A stretch of DNA of 64,000 nt from assembly GCA_006386115.1 (NCBI GenBank), contig VFIW01000003.1, positions 1,116,001 through 1,180,000 of the forward strand. Reading direction: 5' to 3'. Position numbers and translations under genes: made by a program. Within the stretch, counting starts at the first letter, position 1. The number at the start of each line of letters is the position of its first letter. Below, piece after piece: positions 34,957 to 47,533 of the stretch. Source of the stretch: Globisporangium splendens (lineage: Eukaryota; Oomycota; Peronosporomycetes; Pythiales; Pythiaceae). The notes beneath the pieces are model-generated. The model was not told the DNA's origin. It saw only the letters and a list, made by a program, of their open reading frames with translations, and searched no databases.

Positions 34957-37515
34957 GCCCCAAGACTCAAGCGAGAGAGAGAGAGAAGGTAATTCTATTT
35001 AACTTATGATCTACATACAGTTTAAGAATTCCTGAGTCTCATTAACACTGCTGACAGTGAGGTGTTTCTTAGTTTTGACGGTGTGGCACCGATATCATTG
35101 TCGAGCAGAGCTGCGACTTGGGACATAAGTACTTGATCGTTTCCCCGCGATTCGCCGGTGAGTATCTTCGCACTCTTGGAGTTCATTGCCACGTTGGCGA
35201 GAAGATCGGCCATTTTGTTTTGTTCTCGTTTTGTGTGATTCCAGGAGATCCACGCAAAGTTGGCGATGATTTGGTTTACCCGAACTGCTAGTGGCTGCAA
35301 CTCGGTCTGGCGTATTGAGGCGAACCCGTTCTGGGATGCGATAATCATTTGGCTGTCTCCGAAGACTTCCAACTTGACTTCATAGTGCTGTAGGTAGTGT
35401 GCACTGTATGCCAGACCATCTTTCAGCGCGCTGTATTCGCACCTGTTGTTCGTGACTTCTGGTCCCATGTACGCATAGCCGCATGCTTTGAGTTCCCATC
35501 GATTGCTTCGTTCATTCAGGAAGATGAGTGCCCAACCGCTGCCTCCTGGACCTGGGTTGCCGCGTGCACCTCCATCGAGACACAAACGCGCCGTCGCCCA
35601 TGCTTCCAGTTGCCGCGACAAGTCTTGTCTCTCCAGTACGCTGAGCAGTTGGCTCAGGCAAGTTGCATTGATCTTTTCTCCTTTGAGCGTTCTCATCCGA
35701 TGAGCCACAGCTCGCACTTGCATCACACACGCAGTCCACACACGCTTGGTGCTTTCTTCGATAGCAACGTGTTGCCGTTCATGCACTATTTCCACTCTCG
35801 TTCTCCACAGCAATACTGGGATGCTTGATGTGACGATAAACCAGAGTTTCTGTAGTGCTGTCGAGTGTTCCGGATTAATGAACCCGAAGCTCTTTTCCAA
35901 TTCCCGGAGCAAAGATCGTTGACCTGGCGGGGCTGTGCGGCTAGCAATGTGAGGCAGGAAGAGATTGAGTGCTTGCTCCGTCAATGTTCGACCAATCCAT
36001 CGCCCGAGGAACGCCATCCACGCAGCTTGTGCTCGCTTGCAACTCCAGACTATGTGTGAGATAGTTTCTTTTGTTTCCCCACATCCGGCATTGCTTGGAC
36101 ACGCCGAAGACTCGATCCTTCCCGGATGGAACAGGTTGAGCTGCATCGTAGAAATCCGGTATGTCGTCCACATCTGATACGGTGTAAGACATCCTCGTTG
36201 CTTCCATAGATCTGCTGGTAGCCGATACTGCACATGACTGTACCACTGATCAGTTTTCGCGACTTCGTTGAGCTTGTCTACGAGTACTCCGAGACCTTGA
36301 TACAGCTTGCTGTGCAGCCTCCGTGTTCTTGCTCGGTCAATTGTCTTCTGGATGCTGTTTGGGGGAGTACGTTCATGCACCAGCCACGGACAGTGCGTCG
36401 TGAGCGGGTGCGGTTTGAATGTCCACCCTACAGTTTTTATTTCTTCTTCGATCATTGCAACGTCTTGTTGGCAAGTAGCATCCCCGGTCCAGTCGGTCAC
36501 TGTCCAAAGAACTCCATTTGCTTGCCGTTGCATCTGAATGTAGTCCGTGTGGCTCCTCTCCGACCCTGGCATCGCGATGATGGTTCCCATGCCGTTGCTG
36601 ATCCACTTGTACTCTCGTTTTGTGTGTTTCCTGCTCCACGGCTCCTGGTGACGGATTAGCTGGCTGCCTGCATCGATTTCCATCTCCGGTGAGCATAGAA
36701 TGATGCTGGTTACGAGTTTTCGCAGGACGGCCCTTCGTTTGGACGTGAGAGTCGCCGTCATGGTTGGTAGTCGCACGGAGAACACTCGCTCTTCTTCCCT
36801 TCTCACGTTGAAGCTGGCCAAATTGCATTCCTTCAGGAAAGAAACCGTTTTGACCGTGAACTGCCCGCCTTGACTGTCGATTATCCAGGGGTTGTCGTTC
36901 CACTGGAAGGATGGCCAGAACGCTCGAGTCTCTTCCGATAGCTGATGTATCGTCTGCTCAGGTTTTCTCCCAAAGTACACACCTACACGTCCGTCTGATC
37001 TCCACTCGAGGTCCACGGTCGGTAGCAAGGATTCCATTTGCCGCTTTAGATCGTCTTTCCACGCGGGATTGCGTTCCTCTGCCGCCACCAGGTCTTCACC
37101 GAGATACTCCCACCCGAGTCTGTGGATATTGTTCGTCTGGTACAGCCTTTCTGTGCGTGCTGGCTTCGCTCCTTGGGTGAGATCGCGCAGCAGCCCCAGT
37201 TTTGACTTTTGTCCTGATGAACCTGTTCATGCCAAGCTTCTGTATACCTGTCTCGCGCTCGCTGTAGCCACCGAGTTGTCCGCCGCATCGCTTGTCGCTT
37301 TATTGCCAGAGGTATTGAATAGAGACCAATCCCTCCTTCCTTGACCGGCAGGTAGAGCAGGGAAGGACTCACCTTGTGCCTCGTGCCGTCTGTGCCGAGT
37401 GTCGATTTCCACAAAAATTGCTTTTGTAGATTCACTAGCTGATCCACGACCTTCGCTGGGGGCTTGATGTAGCCGGCAGTGAATAGAATCGACGGCAGCG
37501 CCCCAAGACTCAAGC
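34957..37515 (-). mobile_element. LINE family A copy with perfect 16-base target-site duplication
   Basis: The element body is 34973-37499 on the minus strand. Both flanks carry GCCCCAAGACTCAAGC (34957-34972 and 37500-37515). The sense 3' end has a short TC repeat (GAGAGAGAGAGAGAAGG on the plus strand). The 5' end is truncated inside the reverse transcriptase, which is the usual outcome of incomplete target-primed reverse transcription. The perfect duplication indicates a comparatively recent insertion. Confidence 0.9.
35022..37499 (-). pseudogene. Family A ORF2: end of reverse transcriptase, zinc finger and RNase H
   Basis: The frame begins in the thumb/connection part (FTAGYIKPPAKVVDQLVNLQ), shifts near 37,210, and then stays open down to 35022. 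The long second frame contains a zinc-binding knuckle (CPSNAGCGETKETISHIVWSC by position, no break) and an RNase H domain with LDGGARGNPGPGG, NNRCEYSALKDGL, VFGDSQMIIA and KMADLLANVAMN. The endonuclease and the YxDD catalytic core are missing. The copy is therefore dead, although its RNase H domain is complete. Confidence 0.85.
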
Positions 37516-40500
37516 AAAAACCAATCAAGAGCCATCGTCCCATCCTCAGTAACCAGCTGTTTTCGGAGTTTCGACCAATGACGGAGCCTCCTCCTGAACA
37601 GCCTCCTGATGGTGGCGGTACGAATTCCGCATGTCCTGGTTGGGATCCCCATCGCGTTGAAGAAATAAAAAGAGGCATGTTGGGCCAGACACCGCTTCAG
37701 CCTGATGCTGCTCACCCAGAGAACAACACTCGGACTGATGCCGCGGTGCGCGAAGCGCGTCATCATGCATGGGTTCAGCGATTGACCAAGATCGCTACAC
37801 GTCCATGGAAGACCAAACCCGATGATGACCTACGGAAGATGGTGCCGGCCGAAGAAGAAGCGTTGAATGCCTGGATAATGGGTGCTCTCGTCTTAGACGC
37901 GCCTCCTGCATTCCTCGCCTGTACCCACACTTTCCTTCAACGCATGGCCTATGTCAAATTCTTCGAAAACTGCCTCGAAGGCACAGTCGTTGCTGTGGTC
38001 CCTCCGCGCATCTTGATGCCTGAACACATCGCGGAAAAGACAATTCTTATGCAACTACTTGCATCCGAGCCAGCCGGCTCTGCAGGTTATAAGAATCTGT
38101 GCGAGTGGATTCAGAATGTCAAGCGTTTGTACTACACTGCGGCGACTCGGCGATTGACGTTCATTGTCAAGGAGCAGTCCATCGCAACGAAGTGGCATCG
38201 ACGAGAGATTAAACTTCGCAATGAAAAACTCGTTCTCCTGAGCACCGCCAAGCTCGAGGAAGAAGATGATCGATGTGACATTGACAATGTTATCCCCCAC
38301 CAAGCGGATGCACTACAATATCAAGTCCGTGTTGTAGCTCCCGGCTTAGGCAATGACATTGTCGGCCAACTGATAGCATTGAGCACCGAGTGTGAAGTCG
38401 TGTCCATTGCGCGCGCGCCGCGAGCACGGGATGGCGCATACGACTCTAATTTCTGGGTCGTTATCTTCAATTCCGAGGGATGTCCCCCTCAGCTCAAAGA
38501 TGTCACCCACATCTCTGCTAAAGGGTTCTCGATCTTCGTTCATCATCATCAACGGTACAGCCGAATCCCTTGCTTTCAGTGCTTCGACCCCTCCCACCCA
38601 AAAAGCAAGTGTACTCGAGCTCCTGGAGATCGTCAGATGCAATTTCATCGCGACTTCGAACCAGAAATCAAGCAAGCCAAGGAAATGTCGAAATTTGAGC
38701 TACAGCACATGTCTCTTGAAGTCCGATAAAAGTACATTGGCAATCTCTCCAATAGTTTGGGCAAAGTCATGGCCAACCTAAAGACCAAGGCAACTGAGAA
38801 AGCGCTGCTCTCTGAGGTGCCCCAGCCTACTGACTCGAATAGCAGCACCGGCTCTGCAGCAGTGGCAGCAGCGGCCAATTCTACAACAGATGCTCAATAG
38901 GTTACGCCGTCGGAGGCAGAATGGTTCGATCCAGCCAACCTCAAGAAACAGAAGGGGGCGATGAAATCCATGATTTCAACCTCAGCGACCACACCAGTGA
39001 AGAGTTCACCGGCGTCGAAAGGGCAACCCCATCCAGCTTCGGACGCGGCATCAGCTGGTAGACGAGCGCCAAAAGGCGAAATCTTAAAGGCTGCTCCGAA
39101 GCTGACTTCTGTTGTTGGCACATCTTCTGGATCAGTAGCCAGCTCTGGTAGCATTGGCACCGGGACTCCAGAAACAAGTGTCAAGGCTTCTAGCGGTCAG
39201 AGCAACCGCAAGGCTCTCCAGGCTCGAAAGAAGCGCGAACTTGAACTTGAGGCCGTTCTGGCTGGGAAGCTTTCTTCAGCTGATTCTGTCCTTGATGGGG
39301 TACAAGCAAACTCCACTCAAGCGAAGCAAAAGATTGCTATCGACGCCCGCTTAAGCGCTGCTCAGGCAACATTAGACATTGCCAAGGAGCATCTGTCCAA
39401 AGCGTCTTCCGCGCACACCGCAGCTGTTGCAGCGGCTGCGACTGCAAAACGCAAATTCCATGACGTTTCAGCCAAAGCGCACAGTTTTGCTCTCGATCGA
39501 GACGAACACAAGGAGGCAGACACCAGTGGTCGTGATGAGGAATCTTCATCTGTAAATCATGAAGCTGGACAGTTCCAACGTCAGATTGAATTGCTTGATT
39601 TACAGCAACGTGTGACAGCAAAAGAAGCAGCAGCCGCATCTCTGATCCTTCAGGAGGCCAAGAACGCCAAAAATCGAGCGAAAAGGCAACTTGATTTACT
39701 CAAGAAGCGTGCCAAAGCTAAGAATTTGGATCCCAAGGATGGCGATCAGCATGCTGGGAGCAAGACTTCTACGACAGCTGCTTCAGGATCATCTCCCGCT
39801 GAGAATACCGAAAGCCAAGGAGATCAAGACCTTGCTTATACGAAACTCAGGGAGTTTGTCAAAGCTCATGTCGTCCGCGAGCACAGTCCCACTGTGCAGA
39901 CTCAAGACGAGGAGCAATCAAGAACGAGCCAGCCCGGCTCGAAGTCTTTCCCCTCAGCGTCTAGAGATAATGGATCGGCAAACCAGCAACCATCATCGGA
40001 GCCATCAGCTGATACCACCTCTGGATACTCTGAAGATCCCTCGCACTTCGATGTCACGATGTCCTTGGCGGATTCCACGTCGATGGACTCCACGATGCAC
40101 CTGCAAGATCTGACGGGAGGTGCTGTGACCCCGCCAAATGGTCAAGCCACTCTCCCTCTGCCAGCAGAGGTGACTAAAGCCTTTCACCAGGAAATGCGCA
40201 GTCAAAATGGTACCGAGGACGCAGGCAATGGTCCTCCCTCGATGAACCAGCCAACTCCAGGTAGCGCTGACCAAGATTTTGGACACATTGACTCTGCTGA
40301 ATCTCGAGATGCAGACCCAACGAGTGTCTTTGGTCCCGGGCCAGAAATCAATGCGGCGATGGGTAGTGGACTAGGTACAGGGTTGACGGATGATGAACAT
40401 CGATTCCAGGAACCGGAGCGAGAACCAGATTCCCACTCTCATACGTTAAATCGACCACGGGCACGAAAGGTCCCAGAACTTGCGTCCTCAGTTTTAAAAG

Positions 40501-43500
40501 CAGCGGCTTCAACGACACCAGGTCAATCCGAGGCCAGTCAAGAGTCAACCTTTTCCAACGACAGTGAAAGCGGGGAATTTGAGACGCCTCCTTCCTCACC
40601 GTCTCACTCTGTCCAGGACGATGGGCAAGTACGCAAGTCTCTGGTTGGACGATTGGTTGGATCGAAAGAGGAGCTCGAACAATTGACGGGTGCTGAACAA
40701 GCCCTTCGAAGACAGCATTTTCGTGCAAACAACAAAGCCATGCACGACTGGACCACGGCGACTCGACAAAATCGGAGATTCTGCTTGCCTTCAGTTGATC
40801 CAAGCGACGTCTCCAAATTGACTGGATGGATTCCCAGTCACGTGGATGCTCTAAGTGCGCTCATTTGTGCATTGCCTTTTCCACTGGAGGTCTTGCGCAT
40901 GTTCCCAGCGAAAAAGCTTCTTGATTTTGGGCACAGCATAAACAGTCAAGCTCAACGCGCATTAATCCGGCATCACTCGAATGACGATGCAGTTAGCGCG
41001 CAAGTGCGAGCCTTTTGTAAGAAATGGGCCACGGCTGTTGACGCCTGTCCGCAAGGCTCCGCTCGTTGGTCCATGACTGACAACATCAAGCAGTGGAACA
41101 GACTTGAAAAGCTAGATGATAGCCTATTGACCGCGACCGTCTCGCGACCCATCGACCCAGACAAATGGGCAATTCTCAATGTGATAAGTCTTCTACTGCC
41201 CAGCATGTTCCCCAAGCACGAAGCCGTTGGTCACGTTATGCCTGAAACCCGAGCTGAAGAATATTGGCGTTCGTCTTCTCTTCAATCAGCAATTGATGTG
41301 ATTGTGGGCACGACGACGTCATGGTCGCTATTGGCGCACCAGCATGAGCTGGAGGTCCAACAGCGGCACAATCAGAACTAAAGGCGCCCATGGTGCCTCA
41401 ACTCGCACTGTACTTGGTGGCAGTTCAGTGCGAGCAGGGGGAGATGACTCAACTGTCTCTCCGGCGGAAGTACAGCGTGGAATACAAGGCATATCAACGT
41501 ATTCCGGCGATGGACTACCGTTGCGACCATACCAACCCGCAACCCAAGCTCGTCGTGACAACCACCGACCCAGAAGACGCAGTGCGACAGTCAGTGCTCG
41601 CCATGAGCTAACTGTTGGATTCCACACACAGAATGTGATGGGGTTCTCCAAATCCGACGCCAATCTGAACGCGTGGTTTTCACATTTTCGGCAGACTGAT
41701 GACTCGGGATCATTGGACATTGTCTTTCTCCAAGAAACGCACGTCCTGGAGACCGAAGTGGCACCAATGCAATCCAGATTTCGTCGAAGTTGGGGTTTTC
41801 AGGAACCATCAGAAGAGTCGGATCCCAGACTTTCTCTCTGGTCAGCTTCCATCGAGCGCAAAGGAGGAGTGGCGATCTTGTTGAATCCCTATTCGTGCAT
41901 ACCTACACTGGCTCCATATAAGCAGGATCAGTGGAATGCGCACTGGATGGCAGCTACGGTGATGTTGCGTGGTGAAACGGTGTTGCTTCTCAACATCTAC
42001 GCTCCTTCTACCGTATTTGCAAGGGGAGCTTTCTACAGAGCACTATCAGGTCTCCTCTCGTCACATGATGGACCCATTCTGTGCGGTGGAGACTTCAATT
42101 GCACTCTCAACCAGATGGCAGACAGGTCTCACAACAACCACAACAAAGTGCACGATTCCAGGGAATTGAAGAAACTGCTCCAGAAATTGAATCTTGTTGA
42201 TACCCTCGAGGATGATGCTCTTCGCGCCACAGACACACGAGACGTCAAAGCATTCCATCGACAGCATCACACCTACTACTATACACTGCCTTCAGGTGAC
42301 AGTGCCAGCAGTAGGCTCGACCGATGGTACTGCAGCAATGACCATCTCGACTGGGTTCGCAGCGTCTACCAAAGCGTAGCTGGTCCATTCTCCGATCACA
42401 ATGGAGTCACGATCCGGGTAGCTGCTCCTGACAAGGTGATCCAAAGCAAGAAGCCTCGTGTTGTCTATCCACTTCCGAAGAATGCAGCGGCGCACGCGGC
42501 GAGTATTGGAAAAGATTTCTTCGAAAAAGCTCATGATCAACTTGATGAATTACGTGGGCGTTACTCTTCGCCTCGTGATTATGCTCTGGCCACAGCAAAT
42601 TGGTGGGATGAAGCCAAGATCGCGCTCAGGATCGGGTACCTTGAAGCTAAAAAATCGTACTTCGCCAGATTGAATCAAGGATACAAGAAGAAAATCCAGA
42701 GGTTGCAACGACGCCTCTCAGAATCAGAAGCGCAGATGCTCGATCACTCTGGTGGAGCGGTGGGCGATCATAACGTGGAGTCGTCGCAAGAGTTTCTTAC
42801 CACCGCCACGAGTATCCGTCGTACCATTGCAGAATGCAAATCTAAGTGGTAGGCTTCGAAACGGGACCGCATTTTTCGGGAGCACATGCATCATGAACGA
42901 AAAACGAGCAAATCCTTCTACAAGCGTATCTCGACCAAGTTCCTTGACAACACTATCTTCACACTCGGTGGCACAGCTACTTGCGGACCCATGCGTTCAC
43001 GAGAACTTGCTGACGACATGGGAGAAGGATGGAAATCAATCATGCAACAGGCGCCCACTCTGCAAACTGACATTGATCAAATCCTTGATCCAGGAACAGC
43101 TATTCCTCCGTCGGACAGATTAGGCTTCCTGCTCAAACCGATCGAGTCGAGTGAAATTAAACAGGCTGTGAAGAAATGCAAGAGAGGCAAAGCTCACGGT
43201 CCTGACGAACTCGGCAACGACTGATACAGAGACCACTGTGACGAGATTACCGGCCTATTCGAGCGACTTTTCAACTTGTGGATACCCGAATGCGTTCTAC
43301 CAAGTTCGTTCAGTGAAGCCCATATTCACTGCATAAAAAAGTCCGTCTCTGCTGCATCGCCGCTGGACTACAGACCAATTGCACTCCTCAACTCTGATTA
43401 CAAAATATTCACACGGATATTTGCAACCAGATTACGAACTGTGCTCCCTTGGCTTATCCATCACATGCAAGCTGGTTTCGTTCCAGGACGAGCAATCCCA

Positions 43501-46400
43501 ACTACGATCAATGTGCTATTGGCTGCACAACAGCGGGCCACGAGCGACCCCGCCATGTCCAAAGCGATCGCGTTGCTCCTTGATTTTGCTAAAGCCTATG
43601 ATTCACTCGATCGCAGCTTTCTGGCACAAGCGCTCCAGCATCTTGGATTCCCATTGAAGTTCGTACGCTTAGTGAAGGTGTTACACTCTCAAACCACTTA
43701 CAAGTTCATTGTCAACGGTTTCCTGTCGAGAAAGTACAACGTAACATCCGGAATTCGTCAAGGATGTCCGCTGGCTCCTCTTCTCTTCATCTTAGCGTTA
43801 GAGGTTCTTTATCGGAAAATCGAAGAGAGTGACGAAATACACGGCGTTGAACTCCAGGCAGCAGGATGCGCAACTGAGGTCAGACTTGGAGGATACGCAG
43901 ACGACACGACCATTTATCTTAGCGATCCCAAGGATATCAACGCCGTGTTTGCAATCCTGGACAAATATGGAGCAGCTTCTGGGCTTCGAGTCAATCGGCA
44001 CAAATCTGCAGTATTACCGTTGAACAAGGAATATAGCTCCACCGAAGAGTCAGTCAGTGACATTCATGTGCTACAACGTGAGGAACATTGCCGCTACCTC
44101 GGCATCCAAGTCGGACAAACGCCTTCGAATGCAAGTAACTGGTTCAAGTGCATCCAAGCCTTGCGTGTCAGACTTCGACTTGCGCGTCTCAAAACTCACT
44201 CTGTCGCCCAGCGCGCAGCAATTGCCAGTGCCGTCATCATACCCAAAGTGCTTTATGTGGCCAGGCACTCCTGGCCATCTACGGCTATTGTCAATCAGCT
44301 GCACGACCTAGTGAAACAATTTGTCTGGGGCTCAAGGAATGGTAAGCCTGCGAAACCGTGGATGAAGGAAGAACAAGCCGAACTCAAAAAAAATGAATGG
44401 AGGCTTGTCAGTACCCAACATCAGAACTGAACTGATGACGATGAGTGCCACAGCAGTCTCCAAATGGGCAATCACTACCTCTCACATCGATCAGGTCATC
44501 GGGGAAATCTTGCTGCACAACACAAGGGCTTCTTCGACGTACATCACGCCGCTCGATGCAATTCCAAGGCGGCCACTCCAGCTTCGTGATAACGTGTGGA
44601 CAACTGGCGCAGCATTATGTGCGTCGCTCCATTCTCGACCCTATGAGCCCCGAGAACGTTATAATGTACGTTGGTGTTACGAGCACTTCAAGTCGACAAT
44701 TGCGCAGACTCAATGGGACGGCGATGTGTTCCAGATCGACCTCAGCTCTAAAATGTCTGACAGGCTTCCAGGTATCATCGCTGAAGGACGAAAGCTACGT
44801 GGGACTTTCTGTGCAGAATGGCTGCCATACATGACCTCGACTGCAGATGGGTGGCTTCTTGATCCCAACGGCTCCCCTTACAAGCTTGCTCACACATCGT
44901 TATCAGTTGGAACAGCACAACTGGGTGACATACTTCGATGGGAGTGGATAAGACCAGGAGTGCTTAACTTCATCCCAACATGTGGAATCTCCGGATTCTC
45001 CTGGCCGTCTATTCGAGCACTCGAGCGGTTATGCGCTACGTTGGTATCCAACTTCCCACAGCTTCTGTATCGACCACAGCAAACAAATGTGCTTCGGCTG
45101 TACAACGGGCAACGTCATTATAACCATGAATGGCATCTGCATACCAGTGAAGCAACTCTGACCCACGTCGACACGACCCTAGTCAAAGCTACGCATACAG
45201 TTCACTCCGCAATGGACTGTGACGTCATGGCAACAAGAGACTTGAACGGACAGAAGGTGTCGTTCCATGCACATCCACGCTTCACAAGAATCGTGCAACT
45301 ATGGGGTGGCAATGGACGATACAATACGACCAGATCTTTCTATCGGCAACAAGTTGCAGCAACGAGGACACAAATTGGCAAAGATACTCGAGATGCAGCA
45401 GTCAACAAAGCTGCCCATACAGCAGGATCTCTGTGGCCAGGACTGCAATTAATCCAATGGAGCGAATTACACAACATCCCAGTGATTACTGCTTATACGG
45501 CTCAGACTCTTCTCCGGCTGAAAGCCAACCGACTCTCCATGTGGAACTATGAGAATGCTGATCTATCCTGCTCGAACCCCGAATGCTCCCAAGTTGTCCA
45601 ATCTTCTATTCAACATCTATTCTGGGAGTGCCCGAAAGCCAAACTCGTGTGGAACTACTTTTATGCGCTATGGGCGAAGATCGGGATCACTCCTGGTCAC
45701 GATCCCGCAATCTGGATCTTCAGTCTGGATCTACCAGATACTCCAAGGCATGCATGGACCACGATCAAGAGACGCATTATCGGACACAAGTTCTCCAATG
45801 AACATGTCCAAGGTCATCTCTATCCCGTCGCACACATGCTGTGGCGATATATGAGCGCGTCGCTCATACAGACCATTTGGTGTGCGCATCTGCGACGCAT
45901 GGATTCGGATCCAATCGAATCGACTGCTGAGATGGCGATGATGATGACCAGATTAGAGGCAGGAATGCGAAACCTCACACGACTCGCTGAAGCACAAGCT
46001 GGAGACTTGGACGGTCACACGGTTGCAGTAGTTCTCGAGGCATATGTCGACTGCTTTCTCAGCCAAACCGACGCCATCCCCTTGACTCCAAATGATACTC
46101 GCGGCGTTTACCTGTTGTTTTTCGATGGTGGACCACGCGGCAATCCAGGACCAGGAGGGACTGGATCCATTATCGCGCGTGTCCATAAGGACTCGCACAC
46201 AGCCAGTTTAATTTGGGCCGCCAGCATGGCCTATAGCAGGAAGGACACGACCAACAACTTTGCCGAGTACTGGGGTCTCATACACGGACTCCGAGAAGCC
46301 CAGCGCAGTCACTTCGAACCGTTGTACGTGATTGGAGACAGCGCACTCATTATCTCCCAACAGCGAATGCATCGGTCCCCTCGACAGCACCGATTGGCAC
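37516..46400 (+). mobile_element. LINE family B, longest copy, both ORFs present
   Basis: A non-LTR retrotransposon on the plus strand with ORF1 (zinc-knuckle protein) and ORF2 (AP endonuclease, reverse transcriptase, zinc finger, RNase H). The 5' border cannot be fixed because the family A insertion sits immediately upstream. At 46400, within the RNase H region, the sequence switches to module X. The normal 3' end of the family is only reached at about 52445, after the tandem repeats. The gene content puts it with RNase H-bearing, APE-type LINEs (I/Tad/plant-L1-like groups); the exact clade needs a reverse-transcriptase tree. Confidence 0.85.
37578..41381 (+). pseudogene. Family B ORF1 (gag-like zinc-knuckle protein) with two stops
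   Basis: A 1,268-codon frame from the ATG at 37578 to the TAA at 41379-41381, interrupted in frame by TAA at 38727-38729 and TAG at 38898-38900. The first third has a globular part followed by a CCHC-like knuckle (CFQCFDPSHPKSKC, about residues 334-347), which binds RNA in LINE ORF1 proteins. The remainder is unusually long. It has an Ala/Lys-rich coiled coil (about residues 560-710), a Ser/Thr/Gln-rich disordered part, and a C-terminal domain with several Trp and a WIPSHVDALSALICALPFPL segment. Such a long ORF1 is large for this class. The two early stops mean this copy cannot make the full protein. Confidence 0.75.
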
Positions 46401-46432
46401 GTACTTCGTGTTGTAGACGAGGAGTTTGGTGA
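41344..46432 (+). pseudogene. Family B ORF2 (endonuclease-reverse transcriptase-RNase H), broken
   Basis: The first in-frame ATG is at 41344, so ORF2 overlaps the end of ORF1 by 38 bases in the +1 frame. The AP endonuclease domain shows TQNVMG, FLQETH, GGDFN, SRLDRWY and SDHNG (41,610-42,420). The reverse transcriptase has DYRPIALLN, FAKAYDSLDR, GIRQGCPLAP and the catalytic YADD (about 43,893). A zinc knuckle and RNase H follow. Lesions: TAG at 42850-42852, TGA at 43222-43224 (TGG in the copy at 57265-60930), and a run of eight A at 44386-44393 (seven in the same copy) that shifts the frame. The frame ends in module X at 46432. It is inactive, although all catalytic residues I can check are intact. 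Confidence 0.85.
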
Positions 46433-47533
46433 GACACATGAAAGATATAAAGAATGACTTTTGACTGCAGTGCCCGTCACCTTTGCACTGCGCTCCGCAA
46501 ATTAAAGTTACCAAGTGTCTCCTGGTCAAATGCTATGCTTGACTTCAAGGCTCTAGAAGCTGCAACGGTGAACCGCCACTGGAAGTTACAAGGTTGATCG
46601 ACGATGCAGATCAAAATGCATGTGTCAACCGAAGATTTCCCTTCATCGCATGCAGCTTTGAGAAGTTGGACACTCGCATGACCAAACGAGACACGCGACG
46701 TCATCCATGGAGTTTGTCGTGCATGGAGTGACTCAAGCAGTCAGTGATGTGAGCCACAGCGCGCGAGACAACCGGTCGAATGACTCTAATTGGAAAAGCT
46801 TCGCTTGCGTATCAGCAGCAACGCCCAATGATCACCCAACCTGCTAATAAATTCGCTTTCTGATTCGTGATCGAAAATGGGTTCATTCGTAGTGTCAGAG
46901 TGTCTCTCAAGCTAACTTCACTTTGTGTTTGCTGACAATGTGTTCTTTTTCTCATGTTAGAGCGGACGCCAACTGAGCTTAGGGGTGGACATCGACGCAG
47001 GAACTGATGAAATCTTCCTTCTCGACACTTCAGTCATTCAGGTTACTGTCAGATCTTTGTTCGCAACGAGATACTCGATTTAATGATCACCACCGTAATC
47101 AACGAGTGTGAGTCCAGTGCATCCTCGTCGGACTCAGCAACTTCTAGAGAAGTTACTGCTGAGACTGTGTCCTCGTACGATCGGATCCGGTCGCTGCCAT
47201 TTTCAAGTTCGTGTTCCAACAAAACCATCTTGGTTGATCCTCGTTCGCGTTTCGTTTTGACATCGTGTTGGGAAGGAAAATCTTCCGTTGGTAATGGATG
47301 TCAGGTGCAGCTTGTACGCGATCAAGCCACGGATTACGAACTTCAAGCGTGGCGGGATGGGATTCTAATGGACTACGGAATGTCGAACACGAGAGCATGG
47401 CTTGGCGAAGTCAAGTTTGCTATCACGCGGAATGCCTACCTCTCGCTTCTGGCTTCCTTGAACAATCCGAAGAAGTACCATCGCTCCGGGATGAAGACGA
47501 TGGCTTTCCAGTCGAATACAGCGACTTGCTGAC
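46401..47533 (+). other. Module X (copy 1), unrelated to the LINE
   Basis: The first about 590 bases have no open frame. A pyrimidine-rich stretch ending TTCTCATGTTAG (about 46,960) looks like a 3' splice site. It precedes a short frame (SGRQLSLGVDIDAGTDEIF, stop at about 47,082) and then an ATG frame at 47083. That frame reads MITTVINECESS and later QLVRDQATDYELQAW and WLGEVKFAITRNAYLSLL. It has the look of captured host exons. I do not recognise the protein. Confidence 0.6.

Noticed and set aside
42850..43224. Alternative genetic code or programmed stop readthrough in the LINE ORF2
   Set aside because: The TGA at 43222 is TGG in the copy at 57265-60930, and the copies carry other unrelated lesions. 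Ordinary mutational decay explains the stops.
37516..46400. LTR retrotransposon
   Set aside because: No long terminal repeats, protease or integrase are seen. AP endonuclease upstream of the reverse transcriptase, variable 5' truncation and target-site duplications of 14-16 bases define a non-LTR element.
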